DNA of 54,392 bases, taken from the NCBI RefSeq assembly GCF_008120935.1, contig NZ_RDBO01000033.1, positions 288,851 through 343,242 of the forward strand, written 5' to 3'. The notes under the pieces are model-generated. The model ran no database searches, was not told the DNA's origin, and worked only from the letters and a program-made list of their open reading frames with translations. This stretch comes from Streptomyces sp. sk2.1 (lineage in GTDB: Bacteria > Actinomycetota > Actinomycetes > Streptomycetales > Streptomycetaceae). Position numbers and translations under genes: made by a program. Shown piece by piece: positions 30,758 through 39,895 of the stretch; position 1 is the stretch's first letter, and each line of letters opens with the position of its first letter.

Positions 30758-31138
30758 GACCGCCCGGCCGCCGCAGCCGCACCGCGGTCACGCATCGACT
30801 CACCCAGCCACTCACGCGAGCGGTACACGCCGGCCTCCTGGCACTCCGTCATCGGACGAGGGGTCAGCGTGACACGGCGGGGCGGCCCACCCCGGTCATT
30901 ACTCCCGCGGCAGCACGCCCCCACTCGGCAGGGGGAGCCCGTCGAACGGGCCACCGACCTCCCGAAGGGCGAGGGGCCCCGCGCTCCGGCCGAGGCCCAA
31001 AGGCATGTGGCGCGACCGCCGTACGCGACGGAGGCATCGACACCTGTCTCGGTTCCCGGCACTTTCCCGACGCGGAGGAGCGGGCCGGGCCGTCCGGCCC
31101 GGCCCGGCCCGTCGACCGTTCCCCGGAGGACCGACGGA
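30758..31138. other. Intergenic between phosphatase and CocE/NonD hydrolase genes
   Basis: No supported gene. It carries the hydrolase terminator at 31082-31105 and must contain the phosphatase promoter; no hexamers can be assigned with confidence. Confidence 0.4.
31082..31105 (-). terminator. Hairpin terminator of the CocE/NonD hydrolase gene
   Basis: GGGCCGGGCC and GGCCCGGCCC form a perfect 10-bp stem with a GTCC loop, 34 bp past the minus-strand stop at 31139. Confidence 0.7.
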
Positions 31139-32824
31139 TCACACGGGCCCGGAGCTGCCGGGAAGTACCAGCGCCGAGTCCGTGTGGAGCGTGATGCGCA
31201 CCGGTGTGAAGGCGGTGGCGTCCACCGGCGACTCACCGGTGCCGGGACTGCGGGCGTAGCGCGGATGGGCGCCTCCGCTGATCTGCCAGCGCATGCGGTG
31301 GCCGACGGGGAAGCGGTGGGCGGTGGAGCTCATCGGCACGGTGACCTGCGAGGGTGCCTGCTCGGCCGTCCGGAGTCGGCCGAGCCCGTCGCAGATGTTG
31401 ACGGAGCGGCCCTGCGGGTCCACGTCGCACAGGCGGGTGAAGACATCGGCGTACCCGGTGTCCGTGGAGACGCTCAACCGTGCGGAGACGGGCCCCAGGA
31501 CGTCCAGGGGCTCGGTCAGGGGTGGGCCGGTGAATGTCAGGACGTCGTCCCGGGCCTCCAGGGTGGCGTTGTTCCGGGCACCGGCGGTACGGGAGAGCAG
31601 TGCGCCGCCCAGGGAGGGAGTGGGGTCGGCCGGGTCGTAGCGGAACGCCGCCACGGGCGCGGAGTCCGCGGGGGCCTGCTGGGTGAGACGCCCGCCGGGG
31701 ACGGGGTACCACGAGGTGGCGGCTGCGGCCGGCGGCCAGTCGTCGAGGTCCCGCCAGGCGTTCTCGCCGCCGATGTGCACACGCACCGCGGTGGGACGCA
31801 GGCCGGAGGGATCGGCGTACAAGTGGGCGCGCAGCCACGCGAGGCTCTCGGCGAACACCTCGGGCCAGCCCTGCTGCAGGGCGGAAGTGTGGGTCCAGGG
31901 ACCGACGAGCAGGGAGGTCCCGCATCCGGCTCGGCGCAGCCGGTCGTACTGTTCGAAGGTCTGGTCGGCCAGTACGTCGTGCCATCCGGTGATCAGGGCC
32001 GTGGGCACACGGAGCCGCTCCGCCGACTTCACCGGCGACGCGCCGTGCCAGTACGGGTCCTCGGCGTCCGGGTGCGTCATCACGTCGTCCAGCCAGGGCA
32101 GTTCGCCGCCGAGGGCCGACACGTACGCCCCGCGCAGGGGCTGCGCGGTGGTGACGTCGCGCAGGCGCCGCTGCAGGCGCAGCGTCGCCTTGAGGAACGG
32201 TGCCATGCCCTGGTGCTGGTAGTTCATGCCCACGCCCACGGCAAGGGCGTTCTCCAGGCGCAGCGCACCGTCCGCGTGGAACAGGGCGTGGGGATCGTGC
32301 AGCCCTACTTGCACCACCATCGCCTTCAGCTCCGGGGGCGGGTCCGAGGCGAGGGCCCATTGCACGTAGCCGAGGTAACTGGGGCCGACGGTTCCCAGTG
32401 TTCCGTCGAACCAGGGTTGCTCGCGCAGCCAGGACACCGTGGCCCGGCCGTCGGCGACCTCGTTGCGCCACAGATCGAACGTGCCGCCCGAACCTCCGGT
32501 GCCGCGGCAGCTCTGCAGGACCACGTGGAAGCCCTGTTCGGCGAAGAGCAGGCCGTACTGGGGCGACCACGGCAGGCCCCGGCCGTAGGGCGAGCGGACC
32601 AGGAGGGTGGGGAAGTCGCCCCGGGCACGCGGAAAGTAGTGGTCGGTGACCAAGGGGCTGCCGTCGGCGGCCGGTACCGACAGCCCCGGCTCCCATCCGG
32701 CCTCGTGCCGTTTCGCCGGCAGACCTCGCCAGGTCGCCCTCATCATCCGTGAGGAAAGCGGCGGTTTTCCGGCGGGTGGTGCCCAGACCGGTCCGGCCAC
32801 GGCGTCGGGCCCGTGTGATGGCAT
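31139..32824 (-). CDS. CocE/NonD-family hydrolase (X-Pro dipeptidyl-peptidase S15 fold)
   Basis: A 561-residue alpha/beta-hydrolase. The catalytic Ser is in VGPSYLGY near residue 148, the Asp in GWHDVLADQTFEQY near 275, and the His in VGPWTHTS near 303. The C-terminal 230 residues form the beta-sandwich (PepX_C) domain, as in cocaine esterase and X-prolyl dipeptidyl aminopeptidases. It probably hydrolyses an ester or amide; no signal peptide is visible. The start ATG is only nine bases from a perfect 33-bp palindrome, with a TetR gene on the other side, so it is very likely repressed by that regulator and induced by its substrate or a related ligand. Confidence 0.93.
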   Translation of the reverse strand: MPSHGPDAVAGPVWAPPAGKPPLSSRMMRATWRGLPAKRHEAGWEPGLSVPAADGSPLVTDHYFPRARGDFPTLLVRSPYGRGLPWSPQYGLLFAEQGFHVVLQSCRGTGGSGGTFDLWRNEVADGRATVSWLREQPWFDGTLGTVGPSYLGYVQWALASDPPPELKAMVVQVGLHDPHALFHADGALRLENALAVGVGMNYQHQGMAPFLKATLRLQRRLRDVTTAQPLRGAYVSALGGELPWLDDVMTHPDAEDPYWHGASPVKSAERLRVPTALITGWHDVLADQTFEQYDRLRRAGCGTSLLVGPWTHTSALQQGWPEVFAESLAWLRAHLYADPSGLRPTAVRVHIGGENAWRDLDDWPPAAAATSWYPVPGGRLTQQAPADSAPVAAFRYDPADPTPSLGGALLSRTAGARNNATLEARDDVLTFTGPPLTEPLDVLGPVSARLSVSTDTGYADVFTRLCDVDPQGRSVNICDGLGRLRTAEQAPSQVTVPMSSTAHRFPVGHRMRWQISGGAHPRYARSPGTGESPVDATAFTPVRITLHTDSALVLPGSSGPV

Positions 32825-32833
32825 TGTTCCCCT

Positions 32834-32866
32834 CCTCTATTCTCGTACGACGTACGAGAATAGAGG
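32834..32866. promoter_or_regulatory. Perfect 33-bp palindrome, probable TetR operator
   Basis: Two 16-base arms (first arm CCTCTATTCTCGTACG) meet around a single central A at 32850 without any mismatch. It lies between the divergent hydrolase start (32824) and TetR start (32925). The inner TCTCGTACG/CGTACGAGA is typical of TetR operators. Its location overlapping the hydrolase leader would block transcription or initiation there. Confidence 0.85.
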
Positions 32867-32924
32867 ATGCTTGGATGACCTCGGCAGGAACCGCCCCGGC
32901 AACCAGGGAAAGGAGCGCGAGGCC

Positions 32925-33641
32925 GTGTCCGGTGACGGAAAGCCCGGGGCCGAGGGCATCGATCCCGAACGGCTCTGGCTGCGCCCCGCCGAGCCCCGCA
33001 GGGGCCGCAGGCCCTCCTTCAGCCGGGAGGCGATCACCGCGGCGGCCGTCGCCCTGGCGGACACGGAAGGGCTCGACGCGGTCACCATGCGGCGGGTGGC
33101 CGCCGAGGTCGGAGCGGGCGTCATGTCGCTCTACAGCTACGCCCCCGACAAGGAGACGCTGCTGGAACTGATGGTCGACCACGTCAGCGGCGAACTCACG
33201 GCCGCGAACCCGCCCGGCGGCGACTGGCGTGCCGATCTGAAGGCCGTGGCCCGCCTGCAGCGCGCCCACATGCTGCGCCACCCATGGCTGCCCGCCGCCC
33301 TGTCCACCCGTCGCGTTCCGGGCCCCAACACGCTGGCCTTCCTGGAGCACGTGCTCGCCGCCCTGCGGCCCACCGGGCTGGACGGTGCGGCGAAACTGGA
33401 GGTCTTCGCCCAGCTCACCGCATTCGTGGCCGGGCACGTCGCCCATGAGATCGCGCAGGCCGCGGTCTCGCGATCACCGGACCGGGTCGCAGCCGAGAGC
33501 CGCTACCTCGCCGCCGTCGCCGCCGACGGCTGCCACCCGGAACTCGCCGAAGCCCTTTCCGCCCCCGGACGTCCCCTCACCCCCGACGCCACCTTCACCC
33601 GTTTCCTCAACCGCCTGATCGACGGCCTCGACACCGACTGA
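32925..33641 (+). CDS. TetR-family regulator (TetR_C_1 type)
   Basis: A 238-residue regulator. About 30 N-terminal residues precede the helix-turn-helix, which reads FSREAITAAAVALADTEGL, TMRRVAAEVGAGVMSLYSY at about 30-80. The C-terminal domain resembles TetR class repressors (PF02909 type). The GTG at 32925 follows AGGGAAAGGAG; the frame upstream of it would run through the operator. It is divergent from the CocE/NonD hydrolase and presumably binds the palindrome at 32834-32866. Confidence 0.9.
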   Translation: MSGDGKPGAEGIDPERLWLRPAEPRRGRRPSFSREAITAAAVALADTEGLDAVTMRRVAAEVGAGVMSLYSYAPDKETLLELMVDHVSGELTAANPPGGDWRADLKAVARLQRAHMLRHPWLPAALSTRRVPGPNTLAFLEHVLAALRPTGLDGAAKLEVFAQLTAFVAGHVAHEIAQAAVSRSPDRVAAESRYLAAVAADGCHPELAEALSAPGRPLTPDATFTRFLNRLIDGLDTD

Positions 33642-34664
33642 TGCCGTGCCCCTGCGGCTGCCGCCCCGCCGGGCGTCGGCGACGGCCCGGTTCCCGCTGC
33701 CGCCGAAGCCGTCGGTCGCCGCCTTCCGCGGCGGACAGGGTTTCTCGGTCCCCCGACCGGACCGACCTCGACGTCGACGTGCGCACCCCCGCCTTCGACG
33801 CGCACGACGCCGAAACCCTTGCCCGCAAGGCCGTCGCCGAGCCCGACGCGGAACTGCCCGCCCCGGCGCCCGCGAAGGTCGTCCGGTGCGCGGCGCGGCC
33901 GCCGTTCCGTCCGGCCGAGGACGAACTACCCGCCACCGCCCTCCGCGAAGGCCGACACCCCACCCGTGTCCCGGCTTCCTCCCGACTCCACTCCCGGCAA
34001 CGACCCGCCCCGTCGCGACGAGCACCGACGGGGCGCGGACCGCGACGCTTCGGAACGGCGGGCCGGGCGCAGCCGATGCCGTGGAACGCATCGACCCGCG
34101 ATGGAAGACCAACACACGTCCAATGGCGGCGAGTTGGAAAAGTCCCGCGGCGAAGACCTCGCCCGGGTCGGTGCACGCCGCAACCAAGTGCGCGCCGGAA
34201 ACAGTCCTGAACGGGTATGGGACCACGTGCGTTCAGGCGCCGGAACGGCGCGGACCGTACCCGCGGCCGGTGGGCGCCGTGCCCGGCCCGGCCCTCACGA
34301 GCGCGGCCCTCGTGACCGCCGCGGTGTTCCGCGCCGGACGGGATACGCAGGAGCCGCCGGCACCGGGTACGAGGAGAGCACCGACCCCACGACGCCGTTC
34401 GACCCGGCACGTGCCGGCCGGCCGACGGCTGCCACGTCCGTGGCCGGGTCCGGATGACGGCCCAGGGGACGAGCAGGCGCAGACCCTCCTCGGAGAGCGA
34501 GCCGCGTTCGGCGGTTCCGGAGGGGAGACGCGGCCGTCCCGCTCTTCCCCGCGAGTGCGCGTATCGGTGGGATGACCGATGTGCGGGGGCCGGACGCACG
34601 GACATAGTCCTCGGGAGATCGTTCGCGGGCGTCCCGGTACGTCCGCCTGTCGAAAGGACCTTTT
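33642..34664. other. One-kilobase gap with no intact gene, possible decayed coding DNA
   Basis: The + strand frame at about 33755-33950 has coding-like third-position GC and reads VDVRTPAFDAHDAETLARKA and then AEDELPATALREG, but has no start, stop or recognisable family. The rest looks non-coding. AAAGGA near 34653 is the ribosome site of the amidohydrolase gene. I see no repeats or tRNA here. Confidence 0.35.
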
Positions 34665-36368
34665 GTGGGCACGCATGCGGATCTGGTATTTCTCGGCGGC
34701 CGGGTGGTCACGGTCGACGCGGAATTCTCCGTCGCCTCGGCCCTGGCGGTGACCGGCGGGACCATCAGCGCCGTCGGTGGGCGGGACGACGTCGCGCCGC
34801 TCGTCGGACCCGACACCCGCGTCATCGATCTGCGGGGGGCGACACTGCTTCCCGGCATCAACGATTCCCATCTCCACGCGTGCGCCTTCGGCATGGCGAC
34901 ACCGCCGCTCTCCGTCGACGTCGGCCACCCCGCCGTGTCGTCCCTCGCGGACGTGGCCGAGACGGTACGGGGGGCCGTCGAGCGAGTACCGGCCGGGCAG
35001 TGGATCACGGGGCACGGCTGGGACACCGGTTACCTCGACGAGTGCCTCGCCGATCCGTCGCGGCTGCCCTCGCGGCACGACCTCGACGCCATGAGCCCCG
35101 ACCACCCCGTCGTCCTGTACTCCTTCTCCGGGCACGCCACCTGGATCAACTCCAAGGCGCTGGAGCTCATCGGGATCGACCGGCACACCGTCGCGCCGCC
35201 CGGCGGGGCCATCGTCGCGGACGGGTCCGGGGAGCCGACCGGGCTGCTCCACGAGGGAGCCCAGGCCCTCGTCCAGAACGCGCTGCCGCCGCTCAGCCGG
35301 CAGGAACGGACCGACGCGATCAGGTCGGCTCTCGCCACGCTGGCCCGGCTCGGCGTGACCAGCTACACCGAGCCCGGCCTCGGCCCCGGCGGCGACGGCA
35401 TCATGCGGGGCGCGCTCGGCGCGGAGACCCTCGACGTCTACCGTCGGCTGCTGGCCGACGGCGAACTGACCGCCCGCGTCGGAGTCCTGCTCCTGCCCAC
35501 CGGCATGGCGAGCACCTCGGAGGAGTTCGCGCGTGCCCTCGCCGCGGCCGACGGGACCGGCGAAGCCGATCCGCGCCGCCTCGCGATCCACGGGGTGAAG
35601 ATCTTCGCCGACGGCATCGTCCCCAACAAGACGGCCTGGATGCACGAACCGTACGTCGGCGGTGGCTGCGGCTCCCTCTGCGTCGGGGGCGGTACCGACG
35701 GCGAACGGATCACCGAGATACGCAGCATGATCCGGCACGCCCACGCCGCCGGGCACCAGCTGGGCGTCCACGTCACCGGTGACCGGGCGATAGACACCGT
35801 CGCGGACGCCTTCGCCGCAGCCGTGTCCGAGCATCCCCGGCCCGACGCCCGGCACTACGTCATCCACGGCGACTTCCTCACCCCGCACAGCATGAAGGTG
35901 CTGGCCGCGCACGGCTTCGGCGTCAACATGAACCCCACCATCAAGTGGACCGTCGCCGACATGGAGGAGGAGTTCGTCGGCACCGAACGGGCCGCGTACG
36001 CGTGGCCCTACCGCGATGCCATCGACGCCGGGGTACGGGTCGCCAGCGGCTCCGACGCTCCCGTCACGTATCCGGACTGGCGCCAGGGCGTCGCCACCAT
36101 GGTGCTGCGCGAGTCGAAGGCCGCCGGCCGGGTCAGCGGCCCGGAACAACGCATCGCCCTCGCCGAGGCGATCCGTACGTACACGATCGGCGCGGCCTGG
36201 CAGGACTTCGCCGACCACTGGAAGGGCTCCCTGGAACCGGGCAAGGCCGCCGACCTCTGCGTGCTCGACGGGGACCTGCTCACGGCCGACCCCCATGACA
36301 TCCCGGAGATGCCCGTCGTCCTCACCGTCATGGCCGGGCGGATCGTGCACGACACGCTTCGCGATTGA
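34665..36368 (+). CDS. Amidohydrolase family 3 protein (YtcJ-like metallo-hydrolase)
   Basis: A 567-residue protein of the amidohydrolase superfamily. The metal-binding HxH is in NDSHLHACAFG near residue 67, a mid-domain Lys/His segment HGVKIFADGIV lies near 310, HVTGDRA near 368, HGD near 400, and the late Asp in SGSDAPV near 462. The protein ends in the usual beta-sandwich piece DLCVLDGDLL. Relatives hydrolyse amides, formamides or cyclic ureas; the substrate here is unknown. The GTG start follows AAAGGA by nine bases. A LuxR-type regulator gene starts 31 bp after its stop and may form an operon with it. Confidence 0.92.
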   Translation: MGTHADLVFLGGRVVTVDAEFSVASALAVTGGTISAVGGRDDVAPLVGPDTRVIDLRGATLLPGINDSHLHACAFGMATPPLSVDVGHPAVSSLADVAETVRGAVERVPAGQWITGHGWDTGYLDECLADPSRLPSRHDLDAMSPDHPVVLYSFSGHATWINSKALELIGIDRHTVAPPGGAIVADGSGEPTGLLHEGAQALVQNALPPLSRQERTDAIRSALATLARLGVTSYTEPGLGPGGDGIMRGALGAETLDVYRRLLADGELTARVGVLLLPTGMASTSEEFARALAAADGTGEADPRRLAIHGVKIFADGIVPNKTAWMHEPYVGGGCGSLCVGGGTDGERITEIRSMIRHAHAAGHQLGVHVTGDRAIDTVADAFAAAVSEHPRPDARHYVIHGDFLTPHSMKVLAAHGFGVNMNPTIKWTVADMEEEFVGTERAAYAWPYRDAIDAGVRVASGSDAPVTYPDWRQGVATMVLRESKAAGRVSGPEQRIALAEAIRTYTIGAAWQDFADHWKGSLEPGKAADLCVLDGDLLTADPHDIPEMPVVLTVMAGRIVHDTLRD

Positions 36369-36399
36369 CGTATTCCGGACGCTTGATCATCCTTGGGCC

Positions 36400-37179
36400 A
36401 TGGCAGCACGGCGGAGCACAGCGGACATCCTGGACGCGGCGGTGCGGGTCCGTGAGGCCGCCAGGAGCGGCGGGAGCGGCATCGGCACGGTCCTGACGGC
36501 GCTGTCGCAGGTGGTGGAGTACGACCACGCCTCCCTCTCCCGGTGGGATCCGCAGCGGCGGCGCCACACCACCCTGGCCGGGAGCTATCCGCAGGACGCC
36601 ACGTCGTACATCGAGGCCCGCCTCCACCACGACCCGGTGTTCCGTGTGCTCCGCGGCCCGGCCCGGGGCGGCCTCTGGCTCAGGGACGTCCCCCGGCACA
36701 TCCTGGCGTCGTCGCCGGGCTTCCAGGAGGTGCTGTCCCCCCTCGGCATCAAGGACGGGGTGGCCCAGTGCCTGTTCGCCGCCGACGGCCGGTACGTCGG
36801 CATGCTGAACGTCAGCGCCCGCCGGCCGCGGCACGATCCCGATCCGGCACGCGCCGCGATCACCCTGCTCACCGAGGCGCTCGCCGCGGCCGTCGATCCC
36901 CGTACGGGCCCGCCGCCCGAGGAAGCCGCTACGCCCGGCCCCGAGGCGGACACACCGCACCCGCCCGCACGGCGGCCCGGAGGACTCTCGCCACGGGAAC
37001 TCCAGGTGCTGGCCGAAGTGACCGCGGGCCGCACCAACCGGGAGATCGCCGAGCGGCTGCACATCACACCGCGCACCGTGGGGACCCATATCGAGCACAT
37101 CCTCGCAAAGCTCACTCTCCCCAACCGCGCGGCTGCCGCCGCCCGAGCCGTCGCCTGGGGAATCGAACCCTCCCGCTGA
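36400..37179 (+). CDS. LuxR-family regulator with GAF-like sensor
   Basis: A 259-residue regulator. Residues 20-165 look like a GAF-type sensor (VVEYDHASLSRWDPQRRRHT, QCLFAADGRYVGMLNVS). Residues 195-255 are a clear LuxR/GerE helix-turn-helix (LSPRELQVLAEVTAGRTNRE, IAERLHITPRTVGTHIEHIL). A poorly conserved linker rich in proline joins them. No good ribosome site precedes the ATG, so it may be translated by coupling to the amidohydrolase or from another start. It likely controls the adjacent amidohydrolase gene or a related uptake function (inference). Confidence 0.88.
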   Translation: MAARRSTADILDAAVRVREAARSGGSGIGTVLTALSQVVEYDHASLSRWDPQRRRHTTLAGSYPQDATSYIEARLHHDPVFRVLRGPARGGLWLRDVPRHILASSPGFQEVLSPLGIKDGVAQCLFAADGRYVGMLNVSARRPRHDPDPARAAITLLTEALAAAVDPRTGPPPEEAATPGPEADTPHPPARRPGGLSPRELQVLAEVTAGRTNREIAERLHITPRTVGTHIEHILAKLTLPNRAAAAARAVAWGIEPSR

Positions 37180-37308
37180 CGCGCCCACCGCAGGAAGGCC
37201 GCGCAGCCCTCGGTTCCCCGAGCCGCTCCGGCGCACGGGCCCGCGTCGGCCGGGTACGGGGACAGTGCGGACCGTGGCAGGATGGCGGCATGTTGATCCG
37301 AAAGGCCG

Positions 37309-37737
37309 ATGCTGCGTAGGCGTCCGAAGGAGTTGCGTGCGGAGCGTTGGCGGCCCGGACGAGGTGTTCCGGTTCGCCGGATCCGCAGTGTTTCCGCGGC
37401 GACTCGTGCAGCGATCCGGAAGTTGGAAGAAGAGCGTCTGTGGCCGGGGGCTGTGTTCGCTGCCCTGGCGGAGTGCCGGTGGTATCTGGGGCAGCCGGGG
37501 CGCGTTCTGCCAGATCCGGTGATGGGCTGCGACTGCTGTGATCCTCTGGTGGCGCGAGACCGTCTGGAGGACGTGCTGTTGTGGCTTCCCCGTGGTGCTC
37601 GGGCCGACCTCGGCAGGCTCGTTGCCAGGCTGGACGCCGAGTTCGACCGCAGGGCCGTATCCCTCAGCTCTCACCTCGTGCCGGCAACTTCGTTCAGTGC
37701 TTGCGGATATTGGCGCCGACGATTCATGGAGAACTGA
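37309..37737 (+). CDS. Conserved hypothetical protein, possibly damaged C-terminus
   Basis: A 142-residue basic protein starting MLRRRPKELRAERWRPG with AAAGG just before the ATG. The core (IRKLEEERLWPGAVFAAL, VMGCDCCDPLVARDRLEDVL) has good codon bias and reads as a folded domain; I have seen similar Streptomyces hypotheticals but know no function. From about residue 118 on, codon choice becomes atypical and the frame overlaps the 3' end of the convergent gene by 67 bp, so the native C-terminus has probably been replaced. Confidence 0.65.
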   Translation: MLRRRPKELRAERWRPGRGVPVRRIRSVSAATRAAIRKLEEERLWPGAVFAALAECRWYLGQPGRVLPDPVMGCDCCDPLVARDRLEDVLLWLPRGARADLGRLVARLDAEFDRRAVSLSSHLVPATSFSACGYWRRRFMEN

Positions 37738-38120
37738 GGGGCGGGCGGTTCCTCGCTGCTCAGCGCTCGGCCGACGGCCTGCTGCTCGGCGCGGGCGCGG
37801 GTGGTGGAGAAGCAGTAGGAGCCCGTATCCAAGTGCCACCGCGCCTCGCGTTTGCCCCCGGCCTTGTCCTGGAGCCGTCCGGCCGACTCCATCCCGCGCA
37901 GGTTCAGGACGCCCACCGCGAGGTTCAGGCCGGCCGCGCCGAGCGGGACCGGCCGTCCGGCCACGGCCGCACGGTCGACGAGGACCGGGCCACGTTCGAC
38001 GTCCCCGAGACCGAGGCAGGTGCCCACCCGGTCCCGGGAACTGAACACCTGGACGACGGAGCCGGGTTGCTGCTCGACGGCCCATTGCTGACGCGTCACC
38101 AGCCTCCCCGGACAACACAC
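37671..38120 (-). CDS. Unknown protein, second gene of a two-gene unit
   Basis: A 149-residue frame beginning with a GTG placed directly after the TAG of the upstream gene at 38121. Residues 10-125 (VDRAAVAGRPVPLGAAGLNL, ARWHLDTGSYCFSTTRARAE) have very high third-position GC on this strand, which supports coding. No domain was recognised and there is no signal peptide. The last 25 residues are atypical and overlap the convergent gene, suggesting a recombination scar near 37670-37735. Confidence 0.55.
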   Translation of the reverse strand: MCCPGRLVTRQQWAVEQQPGSVVQVFSSRDRVGTCLGLGDVERGPVLVDRAAVAGRPVPLGAAGLNLAVGVLNLRGMESAGRLQDKAGGKREARWHLDTGSYCFSTTRARAEQQAVGRALSSEEPPAPQFSMNRRRQYPQALNEVAGTR

Positions 38121-38564
38121 CTAGCGGCGGTCGCTCTCGCAGGCTTCGAGGCGTACGGCGGACAGGTAGTGCGTGCTCCGGGGGTTGACGTCCGCGGACA
38201 GCAGGAGTTCGCGGTCCGACGGGTCGAGAACCTCGGTCAGTTCATGGATGGGGTAGCCGAAGAGGTCGAAGTCGCCGAAGGCGACCGGAACGTCGGCGGC
38301 CCGGTCCGGGACGCGCTCGGTTCGTTCGACGATCAAGTGCCCCATGGTCCGCTCGGTGCAAGCCGTGCAGGCATAGGCCGTGACCAGGACGCCGCAGTGA
38401 ACGAAGAAGAAGGTCCAGTGCGTTCCACACATCCACCCGCCGACGCGGATGTCCGCCAGGGTCGACGCCGTCCACTGTGCCGCATGCTCGGTCATGCCGA
38501 ATCGCAGGACGCCTGCGTTCGCCGGGAGGACGAGCCCGGTGCCGGGCATCAATCGAAAGGTCAC
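38121..38564 (-). CDS. Unknown protein, first gene of a two-gene unit
   Basis: A 147-residue acidic protein. It has an internal FGMTEHAAQWT segment, a Cys/Trp-rich stretch (WMCGTHWTFFFVHCGVLVTA, YACTACTERTMGH) and an acidic end. GTG 38564 or ATG 38549 could be the start; neither has a strong ribosome site. Its stop abuts the start of the gene at 37671-38120, so the two are likely co-translated. The N-terminal FGMT pattern recalls small immunity-like proteins, but that is too weak for a call. Confidence 0.55.
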   Translation of the reverse strand: MTFRLMPGTGLVLPANAGVLRFGMTEHAAQWTASTLADIRVGGWMCGTHWTFFFVHCGVLVTAYACTACTERTMGHLIVERTERVPDRAADVPVAFGDFDLFGYPIHELTEVLDPSDRELLLSADVNPRSTHYLSAVRLEACESDRR

Positions 38565-38778
38565 TCGAACAGTGTGCCGGGGCGCGTCGGCCGGACCACC
38601 CCGCTCGGGTTCCGTCGGAGGAGCGGAAGAGCGGCTGGATGCCGGCGGAGGAGGCGGGACGCATGGGCCCGGACCGGATCCACCGGCAGTCCCAGGAGGA
38701 GTCGGTACGGCGGCTGCGGCGCCCCAAAATCCCCGAGGTCGGCGCGTATGTCCGGTTCGCGGCGCTTCCGCCGTGAAG

Positions 38779-39885
38779 ATGGACCCCGGCACGGCCTCGG
38801 GCATCGAGGCGTACATGGTGGCCGCGGACGGCCTCAGCGACCCATGGCGAGGGATGATGATCGTATCGGTGGTGTCGATGCCGGAAGGAACGGTCACTCG
38901 CACCCACGTGTCGGAGGCACGCAGGCGTCTGGCGGCGTCCCGTTTCCTGCTCGTGGACGTCGAACTGCCCGAGGAGGGCCCACCACCCGGCGGGAGTCCG
39001 TCCGGAGCGGAACAGCCCGCCGAACCCGAGAAACCGCTCGCCCACCTTCTCGGGCTGGAGGCCAAGGGCGTGGCGTGGCTCGGCAAGGAAGGCGAATCGG
39101 CGCGGGCCGAGTTCCTCGGGGACAGCGCCGCGTTCGTCGTACCCATGCTCCAAGGGGCCCAAATCACCCATGTCCATGCCTTCGTGACCGAGCAATACCT
39201 GATCACGGCGCACCGGGGACCGGCGGGGCCGATCAGGAGCCTCACCGCCAGGCTGCCGCACGAAAGGCCCCCCGACAGCGTGGCCATGTTGTTCCTGCTG
39301 CTGGAGGAGGCCCTGGACACCTTCCGTCGATCCGCGGTGGAGGCACTGCTGGAGGTGGAGGACCTGGAGGACGAGATGTTCCGGCACCGGGTCCCCCAGC
39401 AGGTCTACCGTCTGGCACGGCTGCGACGGCGCGGAGCGCTCCTGCACCACGCGCTCCTGCCCTACCTCCAGGTGACGGACGAGATCTTCACACGCCGGAT
39501 GATGAACCCCGGCTTCCCCGAGGAGCGCCAGAAGCTCGCCCGTGACTACCAGCACACGGCGCGGCTGGTGCTCACGGACATCGAGTCTCTCCAGAACGCC
39601 GCCCGCCGTGCCTTCGCCAGTTACTCCTCCCTGGTGTCCGGCGAGCAGAACAACGTGATCAACCGGCTGGCGATCGTGTCGACGATCTTCCTTCCCCTGA
39701 CCTTCCTGACCGGCTTCTTCGGCATGAACTTCACCTATCTGACCGACGAGTTGGAGAGCAGGAGCATCTTCTGGCTGCTCGCCGTGGGACTGCAGGTGGT
39801 GTTCCTCTTCGTCGCCCTCTACGCGCTGCACCGCACCCGACTCTGGCGGAGACTGCGCGATGACGGCAGTACCGACCTCCAGTAG
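38779..39885 (+). CDS. CorA-family divalent-cation transporter
   Basis: A 368-residue protein. The cytoplasmic domain covers about 1-305, with the long helices EALDTFRRSAVEALLEVEDL and LARDYQHTARLVLTDIESL. Two transmembrane helices end the protein (IVSTIFLPLTFLTGFFGMNF and FWLLAVGLQVVFLFVALYAL), with the signature GMN in FFGMNF between them. CorA pentamers import Mg2+ or Co2+; the ZntB branch exports Zn2+. The N-terminus is uncertain: ATG 38779, GTG 38773 and ATG 38854 are all possible and none has a good ribosome site. The C-terminal half is unambiguous. Confidence 0.88.
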   Translation: MDPGTASGIEAYMVAADGLSDPWRGMMIVSVVSMPEGTVTRTHVSEARRRLAASRFLLVDVELPEEGPPPGGSPSGAEQPAEPEKPLAHLLGLEAKGVAWLGKEGESARAEFLGDSAAFVVPMLQGAQITHVHAFVTEQYLITAHRGPAGPIRSLTARLPHERPPDSVAMLFLLLEEALDTFRRSAVEALLEVEDLEDEMFRHRVPQQVYRLARLRRRGALLHHALLPYLQVTDEIFTRRMMNPGFPEERQKLARDYQHTARLVLTDIESLQNAARRAFASYSSLVSGEQNNVINRLAIVSTIFLPLTFLTGFFGMNFTYLTDELESRSIFWLLAVGLQVVFLFVALYALHRTRLWRRLRDDGSTDLQ

Positions 39886-39895
39886 CAGGGCCCTG

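Noticed and set aside
28805..32752. 1315-codon + strand frame over the phosphatase and hydrolase genes
   Set aside because: It is antisense to two genes with full catalytic motif sets and has no recognisable domain.
31233..33446. Long minus-strand frame over the CocE/NonD hydrolase and TetR genes
   Set aside because: It shadows two well-supported genes in other frames and runs straight through the operator palindrome.
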